A stretch of 64,000 nucleotides of DNA from Pontiella sulfatireligans (GTDB taxonomy: Bacteria; Verrucomicrobiota; Kiritimatiellia; Kiritimatiellales; Pontiellaceae), in contig NZ_CAAHFH010000002.1 in assembly GCF_900890705.1 (NCBI RefSeq), positions 1,240,001 to 1,304,000 of the forward strand. The letters run 5' to 3'. A program made the translations under genes and the position numbers. This document shows, in pieces, positions 1-8,387 of this stretch. The notes beneath the pieces are model-generated. The model was given only the letters and a program-made list of their open reading frames with translations, was not told the origin of the DNA and did not search any database. Each line of letters begins with the position of its first letter. Positions within the stretch are counted from its first letter, which is position 1.

Positions 1-1029
1 GAGCCTCCGCCCATCGAAACGGATCTCGCGCTCAAGATCACCAACCTGTGCCACCATCTCAAAACGGTCACGCAAACGACCGACAACGAAGACACGCAGG
101 CCGAAATCAAATCGCTCCGCAACCGGGGACTTGAGCTGCGCGATACAGTGGAAGCATTCCTCAAACAGTCGCTCGAAGGCCAAGTCTACTGGACGGAAAT
201 CCAAGGGCGCCGCCGGCAGGCCGTGCTCTACTCCGCCCCGGTGGACGTCGGCCCCATCCTGCGCGAAATGCTCTTTGAAGAAATCCCCTGCGTCGTGATG
301 ACCAGCGCCACGCTGGCCGTCGGCAGCAACCTTGAATATTTCCGCCACCGCGTCGGCGCGGCCGACTGCGCCGAGCTCCGCGTTGGGTCGCCGTTCGACT
401 ATTCGCGACAGATGCAGATTCAGATCCCGATGAACATGCCTCCGCCATCGGCCAGCAACTTTGAAGAAGCCGCTTCCGTAGCAATTAAACATTTTGTAGA
501 CGAAAGCCGAGGACGCGCATTCGTGCTGTTCACCAACTCGCGCTTCATGAATAAGGTCGCCGACGACCTGCGCTTTGATTTCGAGCTCGACGGCTACGGC
601 TTCCTCGTTCAAGGCACCGGCACGCCGCCCAAGCTCATGCTCGAAAAATTCCGCGACCACGACGCCGGCGTGCTGTTCGGCCTCGACCGCTTTTGGATGG
701 GCGTCGACGTGCAGGGCGAGGCGCTCAGCAACGTCATCATCACTCGCCTCCCCTTCGCCGTGCCCGACCACCCGCTGATCCAAGCGCGCTTCGAAACCAT
801 CGAGGCCCGGGGAGGCAACCCGTTCAAAGAATATTCACTGCCCGAAGCCGTGCTCAAATTCCGCCAAGGCGTCGGCCGTCTCATCCGCAGCGGCAGCGAC
901 TTCGGCACCGTCACGGTCCTCGACAGCCGCATCCGCAACCAGTGGTACGGCCGCCTCTTCCTAGAGTCGCTCGACGAGTGCCCGGTCGAGGAAGTAGAAG
1001 TGCCCGACCTCGAAACCGGCGACACATAG
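1..1029 (+). CDS. DinG-family ATP-dependent DNA helicase, C-terminal part (5' end outside window)
   Basis: The frame is open from base 1, so the gene begins upstream; an in-frame GTG at 148 is internal. The visible part is the second RecA-like domain of an XPD/DinG-type superfamily 2 helicase. It shows a block containing LFTNSRF, then GVLFGLDRFWMGVDVQG, and the arginine-finger motif VI as FRQGVGRLIRS. In this family these residues couple ATP hydrolysis to 5'-3' unwinding of DNA. The Walker A box and any iron-sulfur cysteines would lie in the missing N-terminal part and cannot be checked. GC is high and the strand is opposite to the polysaccharide locus that follows, so this gene marks the edge of that locus. 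DinG proper versus a YoaA-like relative cannot be separated here. Confidence 0.85.
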   Translation, partial: EPPPIETDLALKITNLCHHLKTVTQTTDNEDTQAEIKSLRNRGLELRDTVEAFLKQSLEGQVYWTEIQGRRRQAVLYSAPVDVGPILREMLFEEIPCVVMTSATLAVGSNLEYFRHRVGAADCAELRVGSPFDYSRQMQIQIPMNMPPPSASNFEEAASVAIKHFVDESRGRAFVLFTNSRFMNKVADDLRFDFELDGYGFLVQGTGTPPKLMLEKFRDHDAGVLFGLDRFWMGVDVQGEALSNVIITRLPFAVPDHPLIQARFETIEARGGNPFKEYSLPEAVLKFRQGVGRLIRSGSDFGTVTVLDSRIRNQWYGRLFLESLDECPVEEVEVPDLETGDT

Positions 1030-1030
1030 A

Positions 1031-1062
1031 CAAAAAAAGCCCCGCAAGAATGCGGAGCTTAA
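1031..1062 (-). terminator. Intrinsic terminator ending the minus-strand polysaccharide locus
   Basis: Read on the - strand, a stem AAGCTCCGCA / TGCGGGGCTT with a 4-base loop is followed at once by a run of seven T. It lies 32 bases past the stop of the DUF218 gene and faces the end of the helicase gene, so it can stop transcription of the ~49 kb minus-strand gene run. One G-T pair interrupts the stem. Confidence 0.8.
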
Positions 1063-1093
1063 ACAGAATGATTAGGGGGCGCCGGTGCGATGT

Positions 1094-1852
1094 TTATGGG
1101 AACCGCATACCCAGCTGCTCGTAGACAAAGAGCCGCGTATACTCCAACGCCTCGGCCGAAGGAATGCCTAAAGAGAATCCACCAACGCTTTGGAAGATAC
1201 GGGACCCGGCCGGAGCAGCGAGTGCATTTCTGTTTTTTTCTGCAGCCAAATGCATCAACCGAGGCACATGGTATGCATTCGAAACAAGAATAAGCCGTCC
1301 CGGAAAGCGGCTAAACGCATCGACCTCAAGCTTGGAGTTATACGCATCCTCTACCAGCACTAATTTTTCTGGTGGAATTCCAAAGGCGTTAAAATATGCA
1401 CCCAAGGCATCTTGCTTTGTTGCGGTAGGTTCGTCGGATGCAACGGAGACCACAAGCTGATACGCAATTCCGCGCTGCCCCAAAACCCTGCCAATACGCC
1501 CCGCCTCCTGCAATCTGATGAGGAAGCAATCGTTGAAACACCCGTTACAAGTTCCTTCCGGAACATCGCACACCTCAAATCCATTGCCGGCAACGCCAAC
1601 CACATAATTTGTGTCCGCACTTAGTAAAGAAGCATCCAAGCGGTGATGCTGGCTTTCAAGCCGATGCATCAAGCGGTTCCCAACCGAAGGTTGACTGCAA
1701 ATGAACAGGAGCATTATCCCCAACCCAATCAACACCCGGCCCGCCCGCTTGGTACGCTTGAACATGAGAAGCAATGCCCCAAGCAGCACCAGCTCGAATA
1801 CCACCGGCACCGGGAACACCATCCTCGATAAAACTTTTCGGATCAAAAACAT
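1094..1852 (-). CDS. DUF218 (YdcF/ElyC/SanA-like) membrane protein
   Basis: Two hydrophobic segments near the N-terminus (about residues 8-30 and 38-55) are followed by a soluble DUF218 domain with the typical VVGVAGNG-type start and the late block LILVSNAYHVPR. Proteins of this family (ElyC, SanA, YdcF) act at the envelope and are tied to undecaprenyl-phosphate use and peptidoglycan, but their exact reaction is unsettled. I chose the ATG at 1852 because GAGAGAG sits 7-8 bases upstream and it lies just after the previous gene; a longer frame reaches 1936 but would overlap that gene. A cysteine-rich insert (CDVPEGTCNGCFNDC) is unusual for the family. It is the last gene of the locus, before a terminator. 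Confidence 0.75.
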   Translation of the reverse strand: MFLIRKVLSRMVFPVPVVFELVLLGALLLMFKRTKRAGRVLIGLGIMLLFICSQPSVGNRLMHRLESQHHRLDASLLSADTNYVVGVAGNGFEVCDVPEGTCNGCFNDCFLIRLQEAGRIGRVLGQRGIAYQLVVSVASDEPTATKQDALGAYFNAFGIPPEKLVLVEDAYNSKLEVDAFSRFPGRLILVSNAYHVPRLMHLAAEKNRNALAAPAGSRIFQSVGGFSLGIPSAEALEYTRLFVYEQLGMRFP

Positions 1853-1877
1853 TAACAATCTCTCTCGCAATCGAGTT

Positions 1878-4778
1878 CTATTTAACTGGAATTTTTCGCC
1901 AGGCAATTCCGGTTGCTTCAGAAAATTCACGGGCACTGAAGCACCAGATCACCAGCTTCTTCCCGGCAAGGTATTCCGGATCTTTCCGAGACCTGCCATA
2001 CAGTGTCCGGCGCGAGGGACCGGCGCCTGAGCCCTTAACGCCGATGAGGTCGCAGGCCATTCCGGTTTTTAGGGCAATCTGATCAACCAGGCCCGCGCCA
2101 ACCGCATGCATGTCGCCGCCGCCGTGAAACACCAAGGTATGGCTGTCGCCAAGAACGAGGATTGGACTGGCCGGATCCGCCGGAATGGTTTGGCCTGTTG
2201 TGCCCGATTGAACCAGGCTAAGCTGAAGCTTTTCCTTTGCCGGTTTATTTCCATCCAACATTTGCCAAAGGTCACCCGCAACTTCCTGATCGAAAACTTT
2301 CGCATTAAACGATTTTTTTTCAATTGGACCATACCAAGGCTTCGCTTCGATGCGCCGGCTCAGTTCATCAGCCAAAAGCTCCATGGCCGGAGCAGCCCAA
2401 TGGGAATCCTGCCGGCAGAAGAGTCCATCGTCGCTGGAGGTTCGCGCCGCGAGAAACTGCGGCGTCATATCAATCACCTCGACCCCTTCCTTTTTCAGCA
2501 GGTCATAAAATTCTTGATGAACCAAATTCAAATTAACCCCCGCTGAATAGCCGGCCCCTTCCAACTTATCCGGATAGATTGCCGCCTTGGGCGGCACCGG
2601 AACAATCCAGAGTTCCACTCCTGCCTGCTTTAGCTGTGCATGGAAATCCAATATGGCTGGAAGCGGATCGGCATGTTCGGGGTTAGAAGCCTTGGAAACC
2701 GTTGATGCGCGCTCCCCCCAGAACTCGCCCTTGCCTATGTGGTCAATTTCAGAGCGCAGAAACAGCCAATCCTCTATTCCTCGAACCACCATGTTCCCGT
2801 CCAGCTCGGCTTGGCCCGCCATGTTTGAGCAAAAACTCTGAAAAGATTCTTTCGGAACATCGCTGGAGCGAAGAGGCTCTTTGGCCTCCGGAACCTCGAC
2901 GCTGTCATCTTGTGCATCCGAGGAACCGCTACTCAGCATCACCACTCCTGCAAGGCACCAAGCAATGCCCGTCACACCAATGCCGAACCATAGCACCCGG
3001 CCCTGGGCATGGTGACACGCTAACAACAGCAACAGAACTAGAGCGCCGGCATACCCCATTAAACCGGTGGGAATCGTCCTCGCAACAACCGTAGAACCGA
3101 TTGGCTCTGCCCAGCCATATGCATCAAGCAAGGGGAAGGCGTCCAGCTCGCTTTGATTCATCGAACCATATTGATCAAACACATCATTCCATGAACGCAG
3201 CCGCACCTTCACCTGGCTACCCGGTTTCCACTCGGCGACTTCGGAAAGCTTGTTGTCCTGCATGGAGCGCATAAAGGCAATGGACTCCCGTTCTCCATCC
3301 ACTTCCTTGAAGTGCACCATGCAGACATGGTCGCGGTATGGAACGCTGCCCGGAACAGGGATTTCAGAAACAGCATTTATTGTTGCGTTCAGAACAACAT
3401 CCTGTCCATCTTCGGGAACGAACAACGATTCCGACCCTGCCTTGGATGCAGAAGGCTTCAGCTCGAACACCCGCCAGTCCCCGGACGCCAACTCTCGGGC
3501 GGCGAATTCCCAGACCACCACCTTTTTTCCGAGCAATGGATTATGACCTCGAATCCATTCGTCGCGCAGCATTTCGCGGGATGCATACGCGGCGTTGTCG
3601 TTGCGGACCAAACGGGCGACCGGTCGTTGCAGATGGAATTCTAATTGTTCCACAAGTCCAGCGTGCTCGCCCCACCCCATCTCCTTCGCGGAATAGATGT
3701 TGGCGAAACTATCGCCCAGCAGCAGGACTTCAGCATAGACCAAAGGCGGGACATCGGCGACGGCATGAACCTGCTGCACGGTGACGGTTTGATCGGCAAA
3801 CAGCGTCGAACCTTCCGGCAGTTTAAGCATAGCGGCAATATCGCCGGGCGCCATTTGAACGACCGGGTTTCGAGTATAGACTGGCTTCTTCTCTTCGGAA
3901 GGGAAATATCGGTGTTGCAGAAACTCGGCAAGGCCTTTGGCCACGGCATCCATTCCGTCCGGCGTCCAATGCGTATCGGTAACTAGATAGGGTGCAACCT
4001 GCGTGCTCTCGAACTGCTGGGCCAGAATGGGCGCGGAATTAAACACGGCGATTCCCGCATCGGCCATACGTTGCTTGAATTCGTCATAAGCCGGGTTTTG
4101 AATGGGCAACGCTTGTTTCTCTCCGGACAACGGCGCGGGGACGATGCCCGACTTCACCGGTGCCGGAACCAGAACCAGCTCCACGCCCTGCAACGCCAAT
4201 TGCCGGTGAAAGTCGATGACGGCCGCAACGGGATCAGGATGGGGCAGAGGATCCCATGTGTTACCACCCCACGCCTTGCGTTCCAAAACGCCTGCATCCA
4301 AGAAGGAGGGGCCGATTACATAGTCGACATCCGGACGGTAGTACAGCCAGCCGTCCCGCCCCGGATACGCCTTTTCGTTTCCGGCCCCGAGGAAGCGCGT
4401 CAACACTTCCTGACCGGGTCCGAGCAGGGATTTTGTGAGTATAGACCGATTTTCCAGGCGGTCCTCATAGGTATTGATCCGTTTCAGCAGAAACGTATTC
4501 CGCTCCAGCACGGTCTGCAACGGCCCGTTGCCTTCCCGCACCGGAGGCAGTTCGCCTAGTGCGGCGACCATGTCCAAGCTTTGCGGCCAAGGCGTGTTTC
4601 GTTCTCCCGCCAAATACGCTCGGACATCCGCAAACTGCTGCAAGACGGGAACCGTCAGCACCAATGCCAGAAACACCAGAGTAGCCACCGCAGCTGATCG
4701 AGGAGATATCGCCGTATGGCCAACCTCAACATTGGCGATTTCTTCCCGGCTTAGGGGTATGGGGTTTGTCGCTTTCAT
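1878..4778 (-). CDS. Double AlgJ/AlgX-like SGNH O-acetyltransferase (two catalytic domains in one chain)
   Basis: This 966-residue protein holds two copies of the AlgJ/AlgX-type SGNH fold. Copy one follows a signal anchor (about 28-46) and has DTHW at 268-271 and GDSF at 355-358. Two hydrophobic helices (about 573-588 and 594-615) come next. Copy two has DSHW at 791-794 and GDSH at 877-880. In AlgJ/AlgX the GDS serine and the D-x-H-W pair form the catalytic triad that moves acetyl groups to alginate in the periplasm. Both halves also share a GWLY/DWLF-type segment and V-E-L-x-x-V-P-x-P. AlgJ proteins are normally about 350-480 residues with one domain, so this is a fusion or internal duplication. 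It starts 1 base after algI ends, so the two are surely co-expressed. The acceptor glycan is not known. Confidence 0.85.
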   Translation of the reverse strand: MKATNPIPLSREEIANVEVGHTAISPRSAAVATLVFLALVLTVPVLQQFADVRAYLAGERNTPWPQSLDMVAALGELPPVREGNGPLQTVLERNTFLLKRINTYEDRLENRSILTKSLLGPGQEVLTRFLGAGNEKAYPGRDGWLYYRPDVDYVIGPSFLDAGVLERKAWGGNTWDPLPHPDPVAAVIDFHRQLALQGVELVLVPAPVKSGIVPAPLSGEKQALPIQNPAYDEFKQRMADAGIAVFNSAPILAQQFESTQVAPYLVTDTHWTPDGMDAVAKGLAEFLQHRYFPSEEKKPVYTRNPVVQMAPGDIAAMLKLPEGSTLFADQTVTVQQVHAVADVPPLVYAEVLLLGDSFANIYSAKEMGWGEHAGLVEQLEFHLQRPVARLVRNDNAAYASREMLRDEWIRGHNPLLGKKVVVWEFAARELASGDWRVFELKPSASKAGSESLFVPEDGQDVVLNATINAVSEIPVPGSVPYRDHVCMVHFKEVDGERESIAFMRSMQDNKLSEVAEWKPGSQVKVRLRSWNDVFDQYGSMNQSELDAFPLLDAYGWAEPIGSTVVARTIPTGLMGYAGALVLLLLLACHHAQGRVLWFGIGVTGIAWCLAGVVMLSSGSSDAQDDSVEVPEAKEPLRSSDVPKESFQSFCSNMAGQAELDGNMVVRGIEDWLFLRSEIDHIGKGEFWGERASTVSKASNPEHADPLPAILDFHAQLKQAGVELWIVPVPPKAAIYPDKLEGAGYSAGVNLNLVHQEFYDLLKKEGVEVIDMTPQFLAARTSSDDGLFCRQDSHWAAPAMELLADELSRRIEAKPWYGPIEKKSFNAKVFDQEVAGDLWQMLDGNKPAKEKLQLSLVQSGTTGQTIPADPASPILVLGDSHTLVFHGGGDMHAVGAGLVDQIALKTGMACDLIGVKGSGAGPSRRTLYGRSRKDPEYLAGKKLVIWCFSAREFSEATGIAWRKIPVK

Positions 4779-4779
4779 T

Positions 4780-6240
4780 CTAGAATATGAAATAGATAAA
4801 CGGGTTGTAGGACTGTGTTGTTAAAACCAAAAGAGAGAGCACGAACAAGCCAAAAACAATCAAGAGCTTGGCCGAGGTTAGCCGACGGGTAAAATCCCAC
4901 GTCTGCACGCCCGCCCAAGTAACAACGGCCGCCAGCAAGAGGGATCCCAAATAATAGGGCTGGTAGATGATTCCCTGAATCAGCGAGCTCCCAGCCTGTA
5001 CATCCTGCTGGCCCAGCATCGATTTACAGTATGCCATGGCTGCAGGCAGATCGACGGCTCGGAAAAAGACCCAAGTGATCAAAACAATCAAGTACGTAAA
5101 AAGCAACCGCATCACCGGAGGTACGCTCGTGTTGAGCCCCGACTTCCCGTGCATCCGTTCCATAGAGAGCATTACGCCATGAATGCCACCCCAGATTACA
5201 AAGTTCCAGGACGCACCATGCCACAAGCCGCCCAGCAGCATGACCAACATGAGATTGATGTAGGTTCTTGTCGGACCTTTGCGGTTGCCGCCTAACGGAA
5301 CGTATAAATAATCCCGCAACCAGGAAGATAGCGAGATGTGCCAGCGCCGCCAGAATTCCGTGATGGATTTCGAGTGGTAGGGCGAATCAAAGTTTTTGGG
5401 GAACACAAAGCCCAGCATCAAACCGAGCCCAATGGCCATATCGGAATAGGCGCTGAAGTCAAAATAGATCTGAAACGAGTAGGCAACAACGCCATACCAC
5501 GAATCAAGGCAGGAAACCGAACCAGCGTCGAAAACGACATCGGCCACCTTTCCGCACGGGTTGGCGATCATGATTTTCTTGGTCAGCCCCAAGGCCACAA
5601 AGGCGGCGCCGCGTGCAAACTTTTCAAGCGTGTGCGTGCGGTTTTGAAGCTGGTCCGCCACTTCCGAAAAACGAATAATCGGGCCGGCGACCAACTGGGG
5701 GAACATGGAAACGTAGCAAAAGAAATCAACCGCTTGGCGGATGGCTTTGGCGTGCCCGCGGTAGACATCGATGGAATAGCTCATCGACTGGAAGGTGTAG
5801 AAGCTTATGCCGAGCGGCAAGGTGATCCGGAAGGCCAGGTCAAAATTCCAAGCCTCCAGCCCCAAGGACTGGACCAATGCGTTATAGCTGGAAATCCCAA
5901 AATTGAAGTATTTGAAAAACCCTAGCAGCGAGAGGTTGGAACAAATGGAAACAATGAGCGCAATGCGCTGGGTGCGTGAGCGGTCGCCTCCCGATTCCAG
6001 CTGGAGCACAGGCTCTTTCCACGCGCCCCCCCACTGCCGGGCAATGGCCAAACCGCAGAAATAGTCGATCAATGTGGACGTCATCATCAAAACAACGAAC
6101 AACGGATTGGCCCACCCGTAGAAAAGGTAGCTGAGCGCCGTTAAAACAAAATGCCGCAACCTAAGATTAGGTGCGGCATAGTAAAGCAACAGTGCAAGAG
6201 GCAGGAAATAGAAAATAAAAAGATGGGAGCTGAAAACCAC
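4780..6240 (-). CDS. AlgI-like MBOAT membrane O-acyltransferase
   Basis: This 486-residue polytopic protein is a clear member of the membrane-bound O-acyltransferase family, AlgI branch. The family histidines are present: RRWHISL (H301) and GLWHGASWNF (H341), with a third in GGIHG (H354). AlgI-type proteins carry acetyl groups from the cytoplasm across the inner membrane to a periplasmic SGNH partner, here the double AlgJ-like protein just downstream. Length matches the family (about 460-520). The start is a GTG; its GGGAG ribosome site overlaps the stop codon of the lipoprotein gene 6 bases upstream, which suggests coupled translation. Together the pair forms an O-acetylation module for the glycan made by this locus. 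Confidence 0.93.
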   Translation of the reverse strand: MVFSSHLFIFYFLPLALLLYYAAPNLRLRHFVLTALSYLFYGWANPLFVVLMMTSTLIDYFCGLAIARQWGGAWKEPVLQLESGGDRSRTQRIALIVSICSNLSLLGFFKYFNFGISSYNALVQSLGLEAWNFDLAFRITLPLGISFYTFQSMSYSIDVYRGHAKAIRQAVDFFCYVSMFPQLVAGPIIRFSEVADQLQNRTHTLEKFARGAAFVALGLTKKIMIANPCGKVADVVFDAGSVSCLDSWYGVVAYSFQIYFDFSAYSDMAIGLGLMLGFVFPKNFDSPYHSKSITEFWRRWHISLSSWLRDYLYVPLGGNRKGPTRTYINLMLVMLLGGLWHGASWNFVIWGGIHGVMLSMERMHGKSGLNTSVPPVMRLLFTYLIVLITWVFFRAVDLPAAMAYCKSMLGQQDVQAGSSLIQGIIYQPYYLGSLLLAAVVTWAGVQTWDFTRRLTSAKLLIVFGLFVLSLLVLTTQSYNPFIYFIF

Positions 6241-6246
6241 GGCAGT

Positions 6247-8319
6247 CTACTCCCAGTCAACATCCAGATATACATCCACAGGTTCGATCAACTCGCTCGA
6301 AATCCGTTCGCCCTCCAGCTCTGGATGGTCGTCTACAGACTCCAGAACAAGTCGATAGGTCGTCCCAGCTTCTCGATCCAGCGGATAAACCACCGCATCA
6401 AGAATGACCCAGTGCTGCACTATGATCCGCTTCTCCGCAGACCGGCCTTCCAGCACTTGCTCAATCTCATAGAGATATTCTACTAGAGCTGAACGATAGG
6501 GTGCGATGCCTTCTGGGGAAGGAGTCGGCGAGATCTCGACCAGCTTGGCATCGATTACCAGTCGGGGGGGCTCATCCCTGAAAGATGCGGCTTTTTCTGC
6601 ACGAAAAGCGGCATACATCTCCGCAATTTCAGCGGGAGCCAGCACCCGGTCGTACCACGCGATGCCATCGATGCAACCGGACCAATCCGCCTGACCTGAA
6701 GCCAAAGCACCAAAGGTAAGGGGCTGGCTTCCAAACCCTTTAAAAAAGGCGTTATAATCGACTGCGGCATCCGGAACCTCAACCGGCTTGCTTTGGAGAT
6801 AATATTGAATGCCGCCTTCTGCATTGCAGGTGATAGCGAGGAAGTGATCCTTCCCTGGTTCAATCTGTCCGAGTTGAATACGAAACTCATAGCCCGTCTG
6901 CAGGCTCAATTTCGTTCCAGACTGGAATAGCGCAACATTGCCTTTCGAGAATATGGCCCCTTCTTCAACCGCTTGATCAAGCGCCGGACGGACATTTACC
7001 GCAACGGTAAAGGCCCGGCTTTTTTGAACCGCATCTGCAAGCATAGCATCCGATCCATCTGTGGAGAAATAGCCCTGAGATACTTCCATTTCATGCGATC
7101 GCCCATACCGGGCTTTCCCTTTTCGTACGGCGTTGCAACGGTGATATCCTATTCCTGATGCCTCAATACCATTGATCGATTTTCCATCGCGCCAAACATA
7201 AACCAAGCCCTCTCGATTTTCCGGCCACTCTACAGGCGGTACTGACCGAGGTGATATGCTGCTTTCTTGAGCAATAATTACATCATTGGCAACAGAGATA
7301 GTTTCCATCCATAAATCGGGATAAAAATCCGCATGAGGATTATCCGTAACCTGATACCAACACTCCACCCTCCTGTAGTCTGGGTCGAACTTACCAACAT
7401 ACAGATTGATTCCCTCTCCGCCCCCGGTGATCGCGTTGTATTTGCCCATCTGCCGATAAGGCCCGGTCATGGCGAAAAATCGGGGATGGTTGCTCCACCG
7501 AGGATGGTAGACTTCATGCCGCTGAGCCTCGGGCATGGTATTAATGCGAACCTTGCTCCGGATTGATCTATCAAAGGAGCGCATCACCAGTTTTTTATGC
7601 GATCCATCGAAATACCACATTAGGTAGCGGTTATCAGGCGACATTGATGTCCAGCAACCTTTGCCCATCGGGTATAGCGTTTGGCTGGGGAGGTCTACCA
7701 TTCCGACCTGCGGCCACGGAAACAATCCAGCCGCTTTTGTCCCGTCTGCCGAAAGCTGGAAGTTGTCAGTACTGACCAAGGTCTTCTCCCAAACGAGTTC
7801 GGTGATGGAGGGATCATCCAGACGGCAACGCTTAACCGGTTTGCCACTGAAAACATCAGGAAGCAGTTCCCCATCCATGTAGTAGACCCATGTACTCCCC
7901 GTGGGGTCGCACCAAACCTCAACCGCACTTCCGCCGGCTAGCTTGCGCAATGCACTTCCATCCCAGTTGACATAATAAAAGGCGCGCTCCGTGTAGCTGC
8001 TGAAAACCACGCCTTCTCCATCAGGGGTAAAGAGCGGTTTCCGATAGCTTCCCTCTTCGCGTAGAATGCGTCTTTCCCCGTTGCGGTCCTGCCCCATCAA
8101 GACAAGATTCTCTCCAACACAAAAAGGATCGTTTCCTTCTACACCGCCGATCTGGCGAACCCACGCAATGCGCGTGTTTTTTTGGAACAGTTCTTCGCCG
8201 CCAGACAACCTAGGCTCTGGACTGCAGCCCGAAGACGCCAACATGGCCAAGCCAAGGAACAAGAATGCCGCCAGTGAAACAACAACATGGGGAATGCCGT
8301 TTTTATTGCGCCTAACCAT
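6247..8319 (-). CDS. Exported TolB-like propeller protein with LamG-like domain, probable lipoprotein
   Basis: About 690 residues. A positively charged start and hydrophobic stretch end in LASSGC, a weak lipobox (no leucine at -3), so a lipid anchor is likely but not certain. Next comes a propeller-like region of short repeats such as PLFTPDGEGVVFSS and SMSPDNRYLMWYFDG, typical of TolB/WD40-like blades. A concanavalin A/LamG-like fold follows, closing with WSGCIDGIAWYDRVL, and then a beta-rich tail. Such domains bind glycans or proteins. I chose the ATG at 8319 because GGGAGG lies 9-10 bases before it; the open frame runs on to 8367 but has no such site and ends at the insertion element. It ends 6 bases before algI. 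An IS element 50 bases upstream separates it from the rest of the locus. Function is not recognised beyond fold. Confidence 0.7.
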   Translation of the reverse strand: MVRRNKNGIPHVVVSLAAFLFLGLAMLASSGCSPEPRLSGGEELFQKNTRIAWVRQIGGVEGNDPFCVGENLVLMGQDRNGERRILREEGSYRKPLFTPDGEGVVFSSYTERAFYYVNWDGSALRKLAGGSAVEVWCDPTGSTWVYYMDGELLPDVFSGKPVKRCRLDDPSITELVWEKTLVSTDNFQLSADGTKAAGLFPWPQVGMVDLPSQTLYPMGKGCWTSMSPDNRYLMWYFDGSHKKLVMRSFDRSIRSKVRINTMPEAQRHEVYHPRWSNHPRFFAMTGPYRQMGKYNAITGGGEGINLYVGKFDPDYRRVECWYQVTDNPHADFYPDLWMETISVANDVIIAQESSISPRSVPPVEWPENREGLVYVWRDGKSINGIEASGIGYHRCNAVRKGKARYGRSHEMEVSQGYFSTDGSDAMLADAVQKSRAFTVAVNVRPALDQAVEEGAIFSKGNVALFQSGTKLSLQTGYEFRIQLGQIEPGKDHFLAITCNAEGGIQYYLQSKPVEVPDAAVDYNAFFKGFGSQPLTFGALASGQADWSGCIDGIAWYDRVLAPAEIAEMYAAFRAEKAASFRDEPPRLVIDAKLVEISPTPSPEGIAPYRSALVEYLYEIEQVLEGRSAEKRIIVQHWVILDAVVYPLDREAGTTYRLVLESVDDHPELEGERISSELIEPVDVYLDVDWE

Positions 8320-8367
8320 GGATCTATGCCTCCCTATTAGCTTCACGAACATTTTACATAAAACCAC

Positions 8368-8387
8368 CTAGCAGTCTGTCGGAGTTA
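8368..8387. repeat. Left terminal inverted repeat of the IS element
   Basis: CTAGCAGTCTGTCGGAGTTA; pairs with 9973-9992 (19 of 20 positions). The stop codon TAG of the transposase, read on the - strand, is supplied by the terminal CTAG. Confidence 0.9.
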
